Below are positions 32,973 to 42,180 of a stretch of DNA of 55,275 nucleotides, one piece after another (positions within the stretch are counted from its first letter, which is position 1; the number at the start of each line of letters is the position of its first letter). The stretch is taken from contig JALEOU010000007.1 of assembly GCA_022766945.1 (NCBI GenBank), forward strand, positions 1 to 55,275. The letters are read 5' to 3'. The notes under the pieces were generated by a model. It made no database searches. It was not told the origin of the DNA and worked only from the letters and a program-made list of their open reading frames with translations. A program made the translations under genes and the position numbers. The stretch comes from Fusicatenibacter sp. (GTDB lineage Bacteria > Bacillota > Clostridia > Lachnospirales > Lachnospiraceae).

Positions 32973-33602
32973 ATGAGCATTGACGCAAAAAAAATACTGG
33001 AAGATCTTCTGGCTTCCCTGGATTCCTTACAGGGAATTCGCCCCGATGAGATTCCGAACATCGATTTATATATGGATCAGGTGACAACGTTTATGGATGC
33101 GGAGCTGTCTTCTTCCAAGCGTTACGAGTCCGACAAGATTCTGACGAAAACGATGATCAACAATTACGCAAAAAATCGTCTTCTCCCGCCGCCGATTAAG
33201 AAAAAATATTCTCCGGAGCATATGCTGCTTCTGATCTTTATTTATTACTTTAAGAATATTCTGTCCATCACAGATATCCAGACGCTGCTTTCTCCTATCA
33301 CAGAGCGTTATTTTAATAAAGACAGCGGTTATTCTATGGAAGATCTCTATGCAGAAGTTTACTCTATGGAAAAAACAGAGATTGAACAGATCAAAAAAGA
33401 ACTTATGACAAAATATGAGAAATCCGGTCAGATTTTCGGAGATGCACCCACCGAAGATCAGTCTTTTCTTCGTCTCTTTTCTTTTGTGTGCATCTTAAGC
33501 TTTGATATCTATGTAAAAAAGCAGATGCTCGAGCAAATTGTGGATGAGCTCGCCTCCCTTCAGACAGGCAGCGACACAAAAGGCGGAAAGAAAGAAAAAT
33601 AG
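32973..33602 (+). CDS. DUF1836 domain-containing protein, possible DNA-binding regulator
   Basis: 209 residues. The family core spans residues about 55-165 (LTKTMINNYAKNRLLPPP then KKYSPEHMLLLIFIYYFKNILSITDIQTLL), which reads like a winged-helix of the MerR kind: the NYxKxxLLPPP element resembles the MerR turn between helix and wing. The C-terminal part is helical and ends in a basic tail (KGGKKEK). The family is common in Clostridia and has no established function; DNA binding is inferred. Its own promoter shares a palindrome with that of pcrA. Confidence 0.8.
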   Translation: MSIDAKKILEDLLASLDSLQGIRPDEIPNIDLYMDQVTTFMDAELSSSKRYESDKILTKTMINNYAKNRLLPPPIKKKYSPEHMLLLIFIYYFKNILSITDIQTLLSPITERYFNKDSGYSMEDLYAEVYSMEKTEIEQIKKELMTKYEKSGQIFGDAPTEDQSFLRLFSFVCILSFDIYVKKQMLEQIVDELASLQTGSDTKGGKKEK

Positions 33603-33633
33603 CGCTTCTTTTTGATGCAGAAACCGCTATTGT

Positions 33634-33683
33634 AAAAAACACAGCCCCGATGAACTTAAACTCCATCCCTGGGCTGTGTTTTT
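33634..33683. terminator. Bidirectional terminator between the DUF1836 gene and yerC
   Basis: AAAAAACACAGCCC (33634..33647) pairs perfectly with GGGCTGTGTTTTT (33671..33683) around a 23-nt loop, with T-runs on both strands. Confidence 0.85.
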
Positions 33684-33729
33684 CGTTGCCATGCATGCAG
33701 GAAAAATCCATTGAACCTTCTTTGGGCCT

Positions 33730-34041
33730 TTACTCTTCGCCCTCTTCTTCCGTTTTTCCTTCCATTCTCGCAAACACCATCTCATATCCGTCATTTCCAT
33801 AACTGAGAGACCGGTTGACACGGCTGATCGTTGCTGTGGATGCTCCTGTTTTCTCCGAAATTTCAAGATAAGTCTTCTTCTCTCTTAACATCTTGGCTAC
33901 CTCAAAACGCTGGGAAAGAGAAAGCAGTTCGTTGATGGTACAGACATCTTCAAAAAATGTATAGCATTCTTCCTTATTACGCAGACTGAGCACAGCCTCG
34001 AAAAGCTGATCTACTGCCTCCGTGTGAATCTTTTTGTTCAT
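33730..34041 (-). CDS. YerC/YecD-family TrpR-related DNA-binding protein
   Basis: 103 residues from the ATG at 34041, chosen for GGGAGGT upstream; the open frame extends further but the promoter at 34124..34152 and this site fix the start. It has the TrpR-like fold: ELLSLSQRFEVAKMLREKKTYLEISEKTGASTATISRVNRSLSYGNDGYE, with a helix-turn-helix at residues about 55-80. Members are small stand-alone regulators next to pcrA in many Firmicutes; targets are not established. The acidic end EEEGEE is lineage-typical. Confidence 0.88.
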   Translation of the reverse strand: MNKKIHTEAVDQLFEAVLSLRNKEECYTFFEDVCTINELLSLSQRFEVAKMLREKKTYLEISEKTGASTATISRVNRSLSYGNDGYEMVFARMEGKTEEEGEE

Positions 34042-34123
34042 ATAAAAACCTCCCGCTTGTGGGCTGACCCCTTTTTTCCTATTATTTGATGTTTTTTCAA
34101 ATTTATCCTGGCTATCAGATAAC

Positions 34124-34152
34124 ATTTTAACACACTAAAGTTTGAAATACAA
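34124..34152 (-). promoter_or_regulatory. Promoter for yerC
   Basis: On the - strand TTGTAT (34152..34147), 17-nt spacer, TAAAAT (34129..34124), about 83 nt before the start codon. Confidence 0.6.
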
Positions 34153-34160
34153 GCCCATGG

Positions 34161-34937
34161 TCAAACAACCTGTTCAGGTGGCAACGGACGCTGTGCAGTA
34201 ACACCGGAACAGCGGCAATTCACGTATGTCATAAAGCGTTTCAGATCTGTATTCAGGATCAACTTTTCCGGAAAGCCGATTTCGTGGATCAATTCCCATG
34301 CTTCCTTGTGATTTCCCACTTCGGTGTCTACATGCGCATCGGAATTTAAGATGACCGGCACTTCATATTCCATACAGTAACGCAGCATTTCCATATCATT
34401 CTGCCGCGCATTGGTCCGGTTGCCTTTTCCGTCCAGCGAGTGATTATTGATTTCCAGAGCAACGTGGTATTTTTTCGCTGCTTGTACCAGTGCCTTATAG
34501 TCTACCGGAAAACGGCCATCGTCAGGATGTCCGACAAAATTGATCAGCGGGTTTTTCATAGCATTTACATACGCATTCATCACCTGCTCCATGGAGGCTC
34601 CTTTGGGAAAGCAGGGCGGATGGATACTGACGATCGCCAGATCCATCTTTTCCAGCACTTTCTGGCTCATATCCACACTTCCATCCACATCCATCAGATT
34701 GAGTTCTACTCCAAAGAGCAGCTTTACGCCATATCGCCTGCCAAGCGCTTCCCGGTCAATCATCGCAGAATTTTCAAAATAATACCGGGGCGTAGTCCCT
34801 TCCATTCCGTTTCCGTGGTCTGTGATGGCCAATAGCTTCAGTCCCTTCTCTTTGGCAGCCAGAAGCATCTCATTCATCGTGTTGTACGCATGACCGCTTG
34901 CAACCGTATGGGTATGCGCATCCAGTAAATCTATCAT
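34161..34937 (-). CDS. PHP-domain phosphoesterase (YcdX type)
   Basis: 258 residues. Metal-binding motifs of the PHP family are in order: DAHTHTVASGHA, LAITDHGN, GVELNL, IVSIHPPC, GHPDDGRFP, LEINNHSL and LNSDAHVDTEVGN. The group includes E. coli YcdX, a trinuclear-zinc phosphatase, and histidinol phosphatases; lack of other his genes nearby favours the YcdX type. Substrate unknown. The start has AGGAAGGAG upstream. It is on the same strand as yerC, which has its own promoter just after this gene's stop. Confidence 0.9.
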   Translation of the reverse strand: MIDLLDAHTHTVASGHAYNTMNEMLLAAKEKGLKLLAITDHGNGMEGTTPRYYFENSAMIDREALGRRYGVKLLFGVELNLMDVDGSVDMSQKVLEKMDLAIVSIHPPCFPKGASMEQVMNAYVNAMKNPLINFVGHPDDGRFPVDYKALVQAAKKYHVALEINNHSLDGKGNRTNARQNDMEMLRYCMEYEVPVILNSDAHVDTEVGNHKEAWELIHEIGFPEKLILNTDLKRFMTYVNCRCSGVTAQRPLPPEQVV

Positions 34938-35023
34938 AAAGCACGTCTCCTTCCTGATTTCCTACCGCTTATCATACCCAATTCCGGAAGGAAAGTCAAA
35001 TTTTCCTCACGCTGCCGACAAAA

Positions 35024-35057
35024 ATGCTGCTTACAGGTTTTCACCCGCAAGCAGCAT
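35024..35057 (-). terminator. Terminator of the alcohol dehydrogenase gene
   Basis: ATGCTGCTT (35024..35032) pairs perfectly with AAGCAGCAT (35049..35057); on the - strand T5 follows. It is 25 nt beyond the stop codon. Confidence 0.85.
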
Positions 35058-35081
35058 GTGAACTCTCAGACACTGATTTTC

Positions 35082-36128
35082 TCAGCAGACTTTGATTACA
35101 CCTTTTACGATGTCTGCTTTGTTGTTGACACAGGAATCCAGAGCATTCTGGATATCATCCAGTGTAAAATAGTTGGTCACAATATTTTTGATGTCGATTT
35201 TTCCGGATGCCACTGCATCGATAGCCATCGGATAGATATTGCGATAGCGGAACACGGTCTTGAAAGTCAGCTCCTTGTCAAGTGCCATGCCGATCGGAAG
35301 AGTCATCTCGCCCGATGCACTGTATCCTACGAAAACGATCGTGGCTCCTTTTTTCGCCGCACGGATCTGCTGTGCAGCGGTAATCTGGGAACCTGCTGTC
35401 TCGATTCCAAGATCAAATCCTTTTCCGTCGGTCATCTCTTTGATTCTCGCTACCGCATCTTCCTCTTTCCCGTTAATCACCGCATCAGCGCCAAGCTCCA
35501 GTGCCTTTTCCAGACGTTTCTCCATCACATCTACAACGATTACTTTTGATACTCCCATGGCTTTTAATGACAGCAGGGTAACAAGACCGATACAGCCTGC
35601 GCCGGTCACGACTGCAGTCTGTCCCAGATGAGCACCGCCCTGATTTGCTGCATGCATACCGACTGCCAGCGGCTCAATCAGAGCGCCTTCCATGGTACTT
35701 ACATTGTCCGGAAGTTTGAAGCACAATCCGGCTTCATGCGCGACATATTCCTGAAAAACACCGTCCACCGGAGGAGTTGCAAAAAAGACCACATCTTCAC
35801 AGAGATTGTATTTTCCCTGCTTGCAGAATTCGCATTCGCCGCAGGTTTTTCCCGGTTCCATCGCAACGCGGTCTCCGACTTTCAGATTCTTTACGTTGGC
35901 ACCGACTTCCACTACCGTACCGCCTGCCTCGTGCCCCAATACAAAGGGCGGTTCTACAACAAAATCACCGATTCTTCCCGATTCATAATAATGCAGATCA
36001 GAACCGCAGATCCCCACATACTCCACTTTCACCAGCACCTCATTGTCTGATGGTGTTGGAATTGGTTTTTCCTGAATCTCTACCTTCCTGATCTCTGTCA
36101 TCACAGCCTGTTTCATGGTCCCTTCCAT
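35082..36128 (-). CDS. Zinc-dependent NAD(P) polyol/sugar dehydrogenase (sorbitol/xylitol dehydrogenase type)
   Basis: 348 residues from the ATG at 36128, chosen because AGGAGG lies 8 nt upstream; the open frame extends to 36245 across the preceding terminator. Medium-chain dehydrogenase features: catalytic zinc region [12 protein letters not shown] and [12 protein letters not shown], four-cysteine structural zinc loop [15 protein letters not shown], and cofactor fold [17 protein letters not shown]. Such enzymes interconvert polyols and ketoses, for example xylitol and xylulose. Its place behind the xylo-oligosaccharide importer suggests a pentose or uronate-derived substrate, but this is inference. 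A terminator lies between it and the binding-protein gene, and I saw no clear promoter of its own. Confidence 0.85.
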   Translation of the reverse strand: MEGTMKQAVMTEIRKVEIQEKPIPTPSDNEVLVKVEYVGICGSDLHYYESGRIGDFVVEPPFVLGHEAGGTVVEVGANVKNLKVGDRVAMEPGKTCGECEFCKQGKYNLCEDVVFFATPPVDGVFQEYVAHEAGLCFKLPDNVSTMEGALIEPLAVGMHAANQGGAHLGQTAVVTGAGCIGLVTLLSLKAMGVSKVIVVDVMEKRLEKALELGADAVINGKEEDAVARIKEMTDGKGFDLGIETAGSQITAAQQIRAAKKGATIVFVGYSASGEMTLPIGMALDKELTFKTVFRYRNIYPMAIDAVASGKIDIKNIVTNYFTLDDIQNALDSCVNNKADIVKGVIKVC

Positions 36129-36217
36129 TGCTTTTTCCTCCTCTTCTTTTTGTTTTTCGGAGCTGTCTGATGCCGTTTGCTCTCCCTGGTCATGTACTGA
36201 TTGGGGATGCACTTTGT

Positions 36218-36249
36218 AAAAAGGGGCTGTGCATGACATACCCAACCCC
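36218..36249 (-). terminator. Terminator after the xylo-oligosaccharide importer operon
   Basis: On the - strand GGGGTTG and CAGCCCC (36249..36223) form a stem whose inner part GTATG/CATGC also pairs, followed by TTTTT (36222..36218). Confidence 0.8.
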
Positions 36250-36286
36250 TTCCTGCTTTATTTTATTTATGGATTGGCAGGTATGT

Positions 36287-37948
36287 TTACTCCATTCCGA
36301 GAACATCTTTGGTGTTCTGGAAGATCTCATTTGCCATTTCAATATATTCTGTGCTTCCCTTGGATTCACACTGGCTTACATATTCCTCCCAGTCATTCTC
36401 CACATCCATGCTGCCGGAGATAAACTGTGCCAGGCTGGTATTGACGTAGTCGATGAGCGGAGACTGAATCAGTCCCATCTCCTCTTTCTGTTCCTCATCT
36501 GCCATGATCGGCGGTGCCAGTTCTCTTGGAGTACAGTTATCATAAATTCTCTGATTCCAGTCTCTTTCTCCCTCAGTGAATTTGGAGAATCTCAGTTCTT
36601 CGCTTCCGCCGTATGAAAATACACCGCCGCCAAAACCAAAATCTACATTCAGCTGTTTCTCAGCCCCCGGATTGATACCATTGTAGTAAATGCCGGAATC
36701 CAGTACGATGCTGCCGTCAGCATCTTTTGTATAGGTCTCGCCTTCTACACCCCACTGTACCAGCGTCTGTCCTTCATCAGAATACCACAGCCAGTCAACA
36801 AAGCGAAGCATTTTTACAAATTCTTCCTCACCCAGCTCATCCAGTGCATTTTTGGAGATCATCAGACCATTTTCCAGTCTGGAAGTCTCACACTGCAGAT
36901 GGCCTTTCGGTCCGCCCGGATATACTACCATGTAAAGGTCTGCTCCCTCTACCTGCATTTTGTCGCTGGACATCATATCAGCCAGTACCTGATAGTTTAC
37001 ACTCATGACATAAGAATCACCGCGATAGAATTTTGCCTGTGCCTGCTCATTGTCCTGAGAGAAAGATTCCGGATCCAGCAGACCTTCGGAATACATCTTG
37101 TTCCACAGAGCAGCAAATGCCTTGAAATCCTCGCTGCTGTCAGCGAAATAGAACTCATTTTTGTCGAAATCAAATGCAGTGCCGTTTGAAACACCCCAGC
37201 CGGCAGTAACACCGTACTGTACCGCACAGATATTCAGTGCAGAATCACCCTGGAACTGATCGGACCATACATAATCAGCACCTGTATACTCTTTGACTGT
37301 CTCCAGTGCTTCCACAAAATCATCCCAGGTCCAGTTTTTCTCAAGCTCTGTCACATCAATGCCTGCTGCATCGAATATATCTTTCCGGATGACCAGAGAG
37401 TAACCGCCTGCTGCTTTCTCCCACATACCCGGCAGTTTGTAATATTTACCGTTGGACTGATAGATCTGCTTTAAGTCTTCCTCCATGCCCCATTCTTTTA
37501 CACATTTCTGGTAGTTCGGCATGTACTGTACCCAGTCACTGATTGCCACGATCTGTCCGCCATCAATGTACGGGGTTTCATCATATGCCTTACTGATGAT
37601 GTAAGGTGCATCACCGGTGTTGATCAGCGTGGACATCTTGTCATTGTAATCAGTACGTGCAACCAGGTTCATGTCAAATTTGACGTTGGTTTTCTCTTCG
37701 ATGGCAGACCAGATTCTCCAGTCCTCCTTGTACGGATAGTTTTCGTGATCTGAATACAGCAAGGAATAGGTGACCGGTTCGTCCGAATGGAACGTAACAC
37801 CTTCGCCGTACTGGTAGTCCAGGCTGTTTTCATCAATCTCCACCGATGCTGCATTTCCGCCCTCGGAACCGCCCTTAGAGTCACCGCATGCGCCAAATGA
37901 CAGAGCCATCAGGGCAGCCATAGTAAGTGCAACTACTTTTCTTTTCAT
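36287..37948 (-). CDS. Solute-binding lipoprotein for oligosaccharides, probably aldouronates/xylo-oligosaccharides (LplA type)
   Basis: 553 residues. A lipoprotein signal ends in LSFGAC (Cys21) followed by a Ser/Gly-rich linker. The mature domain is of the LplA/YtcQ family, with many aromatic residues for sugar stacking. It is the last gene of the unit aguA-permease-permease-binding protein. By analogy with the aldotetraouronic acid importer LplABC-type operons of Paenibacillus and Geobacillus, its ligand is likely a glucuronic acid-decorated xylo-oligosaccharide; this follows from the GH67 gene upstream and not from the protein itself. Start has AAGGAGGA upstream. Confidence 0.9.
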   Translation of the reverse strand: MKRKVVALTMAALMALSFGACGDSKGGSEGGNAASVEIDENSLDYQYGEGVTFHSDEPVTYSLLYSDHENYPYKEDWRIWSAIEEKTNVKFDMNLVARTDYNDKMSTLINTGDAPYIISKAYDETPYIDGGQIVAISDWVQYMPNYQKCVKEWGMEEDLKQIYQSNGKYYKLPGMWEKAAGGYSLVIRKDIFDAAGIDVTELEKNWTWDDFVEALETVKEYTGADYVWSDQFQGDSALNICAVQYGVTAGWGVSNGTAFDFDKNEFYFADSSEDFKAFAALWNKMYSEGLLDPESFSQDNEQAQAKFYRGDSYVMSVNYQVLADMMSSDKMQVEGADLYMVVYPGGPKGHLQCETSRLENGLMISKNALDELGEEEFVKMLRFVDWLWYSDEGQTLVQWGVEGETYTKDADGSIVLDSGIYYNGINPGAEKQLNVDFGFGGGVFSYGGSEELRFSKFTEGERDWNQRIYDNCTPRELAPPIMADEEQKEEMGLIQSPLIDYVNTSLAQFISGSMDVENDWEEYVSQCESKGSTEYIEMANEIFQNTKDVLGME

Positions 37949-37983
37949 TTTGTTCCTCCTTAAAAAGATTTTTTATTTTATTA

Positions 37984-38856
37984 TCAGCCCTTTACTGCAC
38001 CCATTGTCATACCCTGTACAAAATATTTCTGTACAAACGGATAAACACAGACAATCGGGAGTGTCGTAAGGACCATGGAAGCAGATTTTAAGGTACTCTG
38101 AACGTTGGAAGCCTCCGATGTAGAGCCTGCTTCCACGGTATTGGCACCCTGTACCAGCTGTCTGACATACAGAGCAACCGGCCATTTGTCTTTGGTGTCC
38201 AGATACATGAACGGACCAAACCATTCATTCCACATGCCTACCACATAGAACAGGAACATGGTAGCCATGATTGCTTTTGACAGCGGCAGCACAATTTTCA
38301 GGAAAATCCCATACGTTCCCATACCGTCGATGGAAGCCGCCTCCTCCAGCTCAGCCGGAAGTCCCTGGAAGAAGGATTTCATCAGCAAAAAGTTAAAAGT
38401 GCTGACTGCGCCCGGCAGAACGATCGCCCACATGGTGTCGCGCAGATGCAGCCACTGCGTGATCATAACGTAGTTCGGGATCATACCGCCTGAGAAATAC
38501 ATGGTAAATACAACAAACGGAATCAGGAACTTGTTCAGACGCAGTTTTGATTTCGACAGCGGGTACGCAAGCAGTGCTGTAAATGCCACGGAGATCAGCG
38601 TACCAATGACCGAGTAGAGAATGGTATTTCCATAGTAGCGGAAGAAATCACCGTTTCTCAGTATGTATCTGTAAGTTGCCGTTGTAAAGCCAATCGGATA
38701 GAAGGTAATCTGTCCGGAAGCAACCGCTGCATCATTGCTGAAAGACTGTGCCACCAGGTAGATTACCGGATACAGGGTAATAAAGATGACCAGCAGCATA
38801 ATGATAAAGTTAATCACGGTGAATACGCGATAGGATTTGCTCTTATACTGTAACAT
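37984..38856 (-). CDS. Sugar ABC transporter permease, LplC/YtcP type
   Basis: 290 residues with six membrane helices and the MalG-type EAA loop EEAASIDGMGTYGIFLKIVLPLSKA. It begins with a basic stretch and VFTVINFIIMLLVIFITLYPVIYLV, a family landmark. The end is GMTMGAVKG, the standard ending for this subgroup (usually VQGMTMGAVKG). Pairs with the permease encoded immediately upstream (17-nt gap). No dedicated ATPase is encoded here, as usual for these systems, which share a general MsmX-type ATPase. Confidence 0.93.
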   Translation of the reverse strand: MLQYKSKSYRVFTVINFIIMLLVIFITLYPVIYLVAQSFSNDAAVASGQITFYPIGFTTATYRYILRNGDFFRYYGNTILYSVIGTLISVAFTALLAYPLSKSKLRLNKFLIPFVVFTMYFSGGMIPNYVMITQWLHLRDTMWAIVLPGAVSTFNFLLMKSFFQGLPAELEEAASIDGMGTYGIFLKIVLPLSKAIMATMFLFYVVGMWNEWFGPFMYLDTKDKWPVALYVRQLVQGANTVEAGSTSEASNVQSTLKSASMVLTTLPIVCVYPFVQKYFVQGMTMGAVKG

Positions 38857-38873
38857 GCCTTATTTCCTCCTTT

Positions 38874-39815
38874 CTACCACAGGGATGTCTCAGTAAGTTT
38901 CTTTGACAGGGTATTGGCACCGGTTACCAGAATCAGGCCGATGACACCCTCGAAGAGACCTACTGCAGTTGCATAGCTGAAGTTACCGTTCGTAATACCC
39001 ATGCGGTATACCATGGTTCCGATAATGTCCGCACGGTTCTGGGTGAACTTGTTGTACAGAAGCAGGATCTTCTGTGTATTTCCGCTTGTCATGATGCCGC
39101 CGATATCCAGAATCAGCAGAGTCATAATGGTAGGCAGAATCCCCGGGATAGTTACGTGGATTGTCTGTTTGAAACGTCCGGCTCCATCGATGGCTGCTGC
39201 CTCGTAGAGTTCGGTATTAATGCCTGTCATGGCAGTCAGATACAGAATGGTTCCCCAGCCAAGCGCCTGCCATACACCGGAAGTAATATACAGTGTATCA
39301 AACCACTTCGGATCGGAAATAAAGGAAATCGCATCCACACCAAATTTGGAAAGAATGCTGTTGATCGGTCCGCTTAAGGATACCAGCTCTTTTACCATAC
39401 CGCAGAGAACTACCAGAGATACAAAATGCGGCAGATAGGAGATGGTCTGTACCACTTTTTTCCATTTTACGTGTCTGATCTCATTGATCAGCAGCGCAAA
39501 GATCAGCGTTGCCGGGAATCTGACCAGCAAGTACTTGATACTCAGACGCAGCGTGTTCCAGAATGCATTCCAGAACTGCTCATCCTTCAGAAACTGTTTG
39601 AAGTAACGGAAGCCTACCCAGTAATCACCGAAAATATTCGGGCCGCCTCTGTACTTGCGGAATGCAATCACGTTGCCGAGCATCGGAATGTAACGGAAAA
39701 TAATATACCAGAGAATCGGAAGGATCACAAAAGTATACAGTTTCCATTCTTTCCGCACATGTCTCAACAGTGACTCGTCATGATGAAGCTTTTGCTTTTT
39801 CTGTTTCTTTGCCAT
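38874..39815 (-). CDS. Sugar ABC transporter permease, LplB/YteP type
   Basis: 313 residues. A basic N-terminus (KKQKKQKLHHDE) is followed by WKLYTFVILPILWYIIFRYIPMLGNVIAFRKY, the LplB signature, and five more helices. The EAA loop is YEAAAIDGAGRFKQTIHVTIPGILPT. It ends ANTLSKKLTETSLW, as in the family. It lies 65 nt after the alpha-glucuronidase gene and before the LplC-type gene. The start of the partial gene at 1..92 has the same kind of N-terminus. Confidence 0.93.
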   Translation of the reverse strand: MAKKQKKQKLHHDESLLRHVRKEWKLYTFVILPILWYIIFRYIPMLGNVIAFRKYRGGPNIFGDYWVGFRYFKQFLKDEQFWNAFWNTLRLSIKYLLVRFPATLIFALLINEIRHVKWKKVVQTISYLPHFVSLVVLCGMVKELVSLSGPINSILSKFGVDAISFISDPKWFDTLYITSGVWQALGWGTILYLTAMTGINTELYEAAAIDGAGRFKQTIHVTIPGILPTIMTLLILDIGGIMTSGNTQKILLLYNKFTQNRADIIGTMVYRMGITNGNFSYATAVGLFEGVIGLILVTGANTLSKKLTETSLW

Positions 39816-39842
39816 TTTTCCACCACTTTCTATAATTTATTT

Positions 39843-39861
39843 GCGGAGAAGACTGCTCCGC
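39843..39861 (-). other. Small stem-loop between aguA and the permease genes
   Basis: GCGGAG (39843..39848) and CTCCGC (39856..39861) flank a 7-nt loop; no U-run follows on the - strand. Possibly adjusts expression of the permease genes relative to aguA. Confidence 0.35.
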
Positions 39862-39880
39862 TTCTTTGGCTGTTTCGATT

Positions 39881-41863
39881 CTAATAAATGGTTCTGTGCT
39901 TTTCATCCTCCAGAAAGGATTTCCGGTAAAAATAGGAGTTGATCTGATCTCTCCATTCCTTTGAGTGATCCATCTGGTGGGCGAAACGGTTCTGTACTCT
40001 CTCAAAGGATTTTTCCGGGATCTTCCCTTCAAGGGAATCCCACAGTTCTGCCATCTTCTCCACATCCTCCGCTCCCTCAAAATGAGTGTCATAAATGTGT
40101 TGAATCAGTGTTTTTCCGGTTTTCAGCCGATACGTATACGATACATGATGGAAGAACAAAAGCAGTTCCTCCGGACACTTCTCCAGTGACTCATACTGAG
40201 ATGACAAAGGTTCCCGGTACTGCTGTGCATATCCGGTGCCATGCGATGTGCGATCCACACCGATTCCTAAATGGTCCGCTCTGTGGTAGGTTCCCCAGCG
40301 GTCATATTCATATCCGTCTACATTTGGTCCATAATGGAATCCAGGATTTACCATCCATCCAATCCCCAGTGGAGAAGTATATTTCTCATAAGCCGGCCAG
40401 GACATCATCAGTATCGCTTCTATCTTTTCCATTACTTCCGGATCGGTTCCAAAGGTACAGGCTATCCACTCTTTCGCGATTGCTTCCGAGCTAAGATCCG
40501 TGTCAAAGCTCAACCTTCCGAAACCATAAAGGTTTGCTGCGGCCAGATCATGTCCGGTCCAGTTCTCATCATCACCGGTGTTTGCAACCGCAGCCATCCC
40601 GCAGTTTGTCTGGTGAAAGGTTCTGCCGCTTATGATATCTGCCACTGTATCCTGCTCATTGCTGCAGTAAGTACGGTGCTCAAGCACCTCCCGAAACATT
40701 GGAATCAGATAGCATACATGACGCTGCTGCCCTGTGTATTCCTGAGCGATCTGTACTTCCAGCATCTGATTTGTTTTCGTCAATCCCCCAAGCAGCGGAG
40801 AAACCGGTTCTCTTACCTGGAAATCCATCGGACCATTTTTGATCTGTAAAATGACATTGTCCAGAAAGGTTCCGTCCAGTGGCATGAAGTTGTCGTAACC
40901 GCTTCTGGCCCGGTCTGTCTTTTTGTCTCTCCAGTCCTGCTGACAGTTGTAAACGAAGCATCGCCAGATGATGATACCGCCATAAGGTTCCACAGCTCTT
41001 GCAAGCATGTTGGCTCCATCCGCATGTGTTCTTCCGTAAGTAAACGGTCCCGGACGTCCTTCCGAATCTGCTTTCACCAGAAAGCCGCCAAGATTCGGGA
41101 TTCTCCGGAAAACATCTTTCATCTTTTCCTGCCACCAGGACTGTACCTGTTCATCTTGCGGATCTGCTGTTGAGAGTCCTCCAAGTTCCATGGGGGCTGC
41201 AAAGTTCAGAGAGAAATACAGCCGGATTCCGTAATCTGCAAAAATTTCCGCCATCTGTACCAGTTCTTCCTGATACACCGGGTCGATCAGTCTTGTGGCA
41301 TTTCCCTTGACATTCACATTGTTGATGACAGATGCATTGATTCCCACAGAGGCAATCATTCTGGCATAAGCTCTGGTTCTCTCATTCACCAGGACTTTCT
41401 CATCCCGGAAGAAAAACGATTTTCCGGAATATCCCCGTTCAATGGAACCATCCATATTATCCCAGTGATTCAGGATTCGGATCGGATTCGATGGCTTTTC
41501 CAGAAGATCCATTCCCGCAAATGGTTTCTCCATCTTGACCCATCGGATGCAGGCAAAACATCCATAGAGAATGCCTTTTGGTCCCTCTGAGGTGATCGTG
41601 ATCTTTCCGTTATCTTCTCTGACGTGATATCCTTCCTCCCCGGTTTTTGCCATTCGGTCCCAAATGAAAGAAATGGTTGCTTCTTCACGGTTTTCACACA
41701 GAATCATATCCTTCCCGAACATCTCACGGGCAGCTCTTAGGAGCTCTTCCCGGGCAGTTGCAATCACACGGTGATCACCTTCCACATACAGAGAGGAGAA
41801 GTATGCTGCATCTGCTGTTGGAGGCTTTTTTTGATATGCAAGCCATGCGTTTTCGTAGCTCAT
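39881..41863 (-). CDS. aguA: GH67 alpha-glucuronidase
   Basis: 660 residues and no signal peptide, so cytoplasmic. GH67 landmarks are the N-terminal domain, then RILNHWDNMDGSIERGYSG, the acid glutamate region GGFLVKADSEGRPGP, and the base pair region LDGTFLDNVILQIKNGPMDFQVREP with the catalytic Asp and Glu, plus the C-terminal helical dimer domain. It removes (4-O-methyl)glucuronic acid from the non-reducing xylose of imported aldouronic acids, so that xylosidases can proceed. First gene of the importer operon; ribosome binding site GGAAAGGA just before the ATG. A promoter and direct repeats lie upstream. Confidence 0.96.
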   Translation of the reverse strand: MSYENAWLAYQKKPPTADAAYFSSLYVEGDHRVIATAREELLRAAREMFGKDMILCENREEATISFIWDRMAKTGEEGYHVREDNGKITITSEGPKGILYGCFACIRWVKMEKPFAGMDLLEKPSNPIRILNHWDNMDGSIERGYSGKSFFFRDEKVLVNERTRAYARMIASVGINASVINNVNVKGNATRLIDPVYQEELVQMAEIFADYGIRLYFSLNFAAPMELGGLSTADPQDEQVQSWWQEKMKDVFRRIPNLGGFLVKADSEGRPGPFTYGRTHADGANMLARAVEPYGGIIIWRCFVYNCQQDWRDKKTDRARSGYDNFMPLDGTFLDNVILQIKNGPMDFQVREPVSPLLGGLTKTNQMLEVQIAQEYTGQQRHVCYLIPMFREVLEHRTYCSNEQDTVADIISGRTFHQTNCGMAAVANTGDDENWTGHDLAAANLYGFGRLSFDTDLSSEAIAKEWIACTFGTDPEVMEKIEAILMMSWPAYEKYTSPLGIGWMVNPGFHYGPNVDGYEYDRWGTYHRADHLGIGVDRTSHGTGYAQQYREPLSSQYESLEKCPEELLLFFHHVSYTYRLKTGKTLIQHIYDTHFEGAEDVEKMAELWDSLEGKIPEKSFERVQNRFAHQMDHSKEWRDQINSYFYRKSFLEDEKHRTIY

Positions 41864-41972
41864 TTCCTTTCCTTTCCAACATCGAAGATGTATTATGCAA
41901 GTTTCTTTTTGTGAATCACAACTTACATTTTGCTCTTCGGTGTTTTGTATAGTTTTTCGTTTCTTTTCTCTT

Positions 41973-42001
41973 ATTATAGGTCAGCATGCCGTCTCTTGCA
42001 T
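41973..42001 (-). promoter_or_regulatory. Possible activator-dependent promoter for aguA operon
   Basis: On the - strand a perfect TATAAT box (41978..41973) lies about 110 nt before the start. The matching -35 region (ATGCAA at 17 nt) is poor, which is usual for promoters that need an activator. Direct repeats suited to an AraC-type activator lie upstream at 42028..42056. Confidence 0.45.
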
Positions 42002-42027
42002 CGCGTTTTTTGCCAAAAGCTATTCAC

Positions 42028-42056
42028 ATATTGCGGTTTCTTCGACGATATTGCGG
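42028..42056 (-). repeat. Direct repeat upstream of the aguA promoter, likely activator site
   Basis: ATATTGCGG occurs at 42028..42036 and again at 42048..42056, exactly 20 bp apart (CCGCAATAT reading with the promoter). Two same-orientation half-sites about two helical turns apart, 25-55 bp upstream of the -35 region, is the typical arrangement for AraC-family activators. The AraC/cupin regulator at 51906..52766 is the obvious candidate. Confidence 0.5.
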
Positions 42057-42140
42057 GTTTTTTTTTAGAATATTCATTTTCTTCGTCATTTTCAACAAAA
42101 ACAAGCCCGTATTTTCTCCATACACTTTATGCATTCTACC

Positions 42141-42180
42141 CGTTTTTTTGACATTCAAAGCATTTTTGCGTCAAAAAACG
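42141..42180 (-). terminator. Second hairpin in tandem after the GH2 gene
   Basis: CGTTTTTTTGAC (42141..42152) can pair with GTCAAAAAACG (42170..42180). It overlaps the U-run of the main terminator, so it may serve as a back-up or merely reflect the T-rich sequence. Confidence 0.45.
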
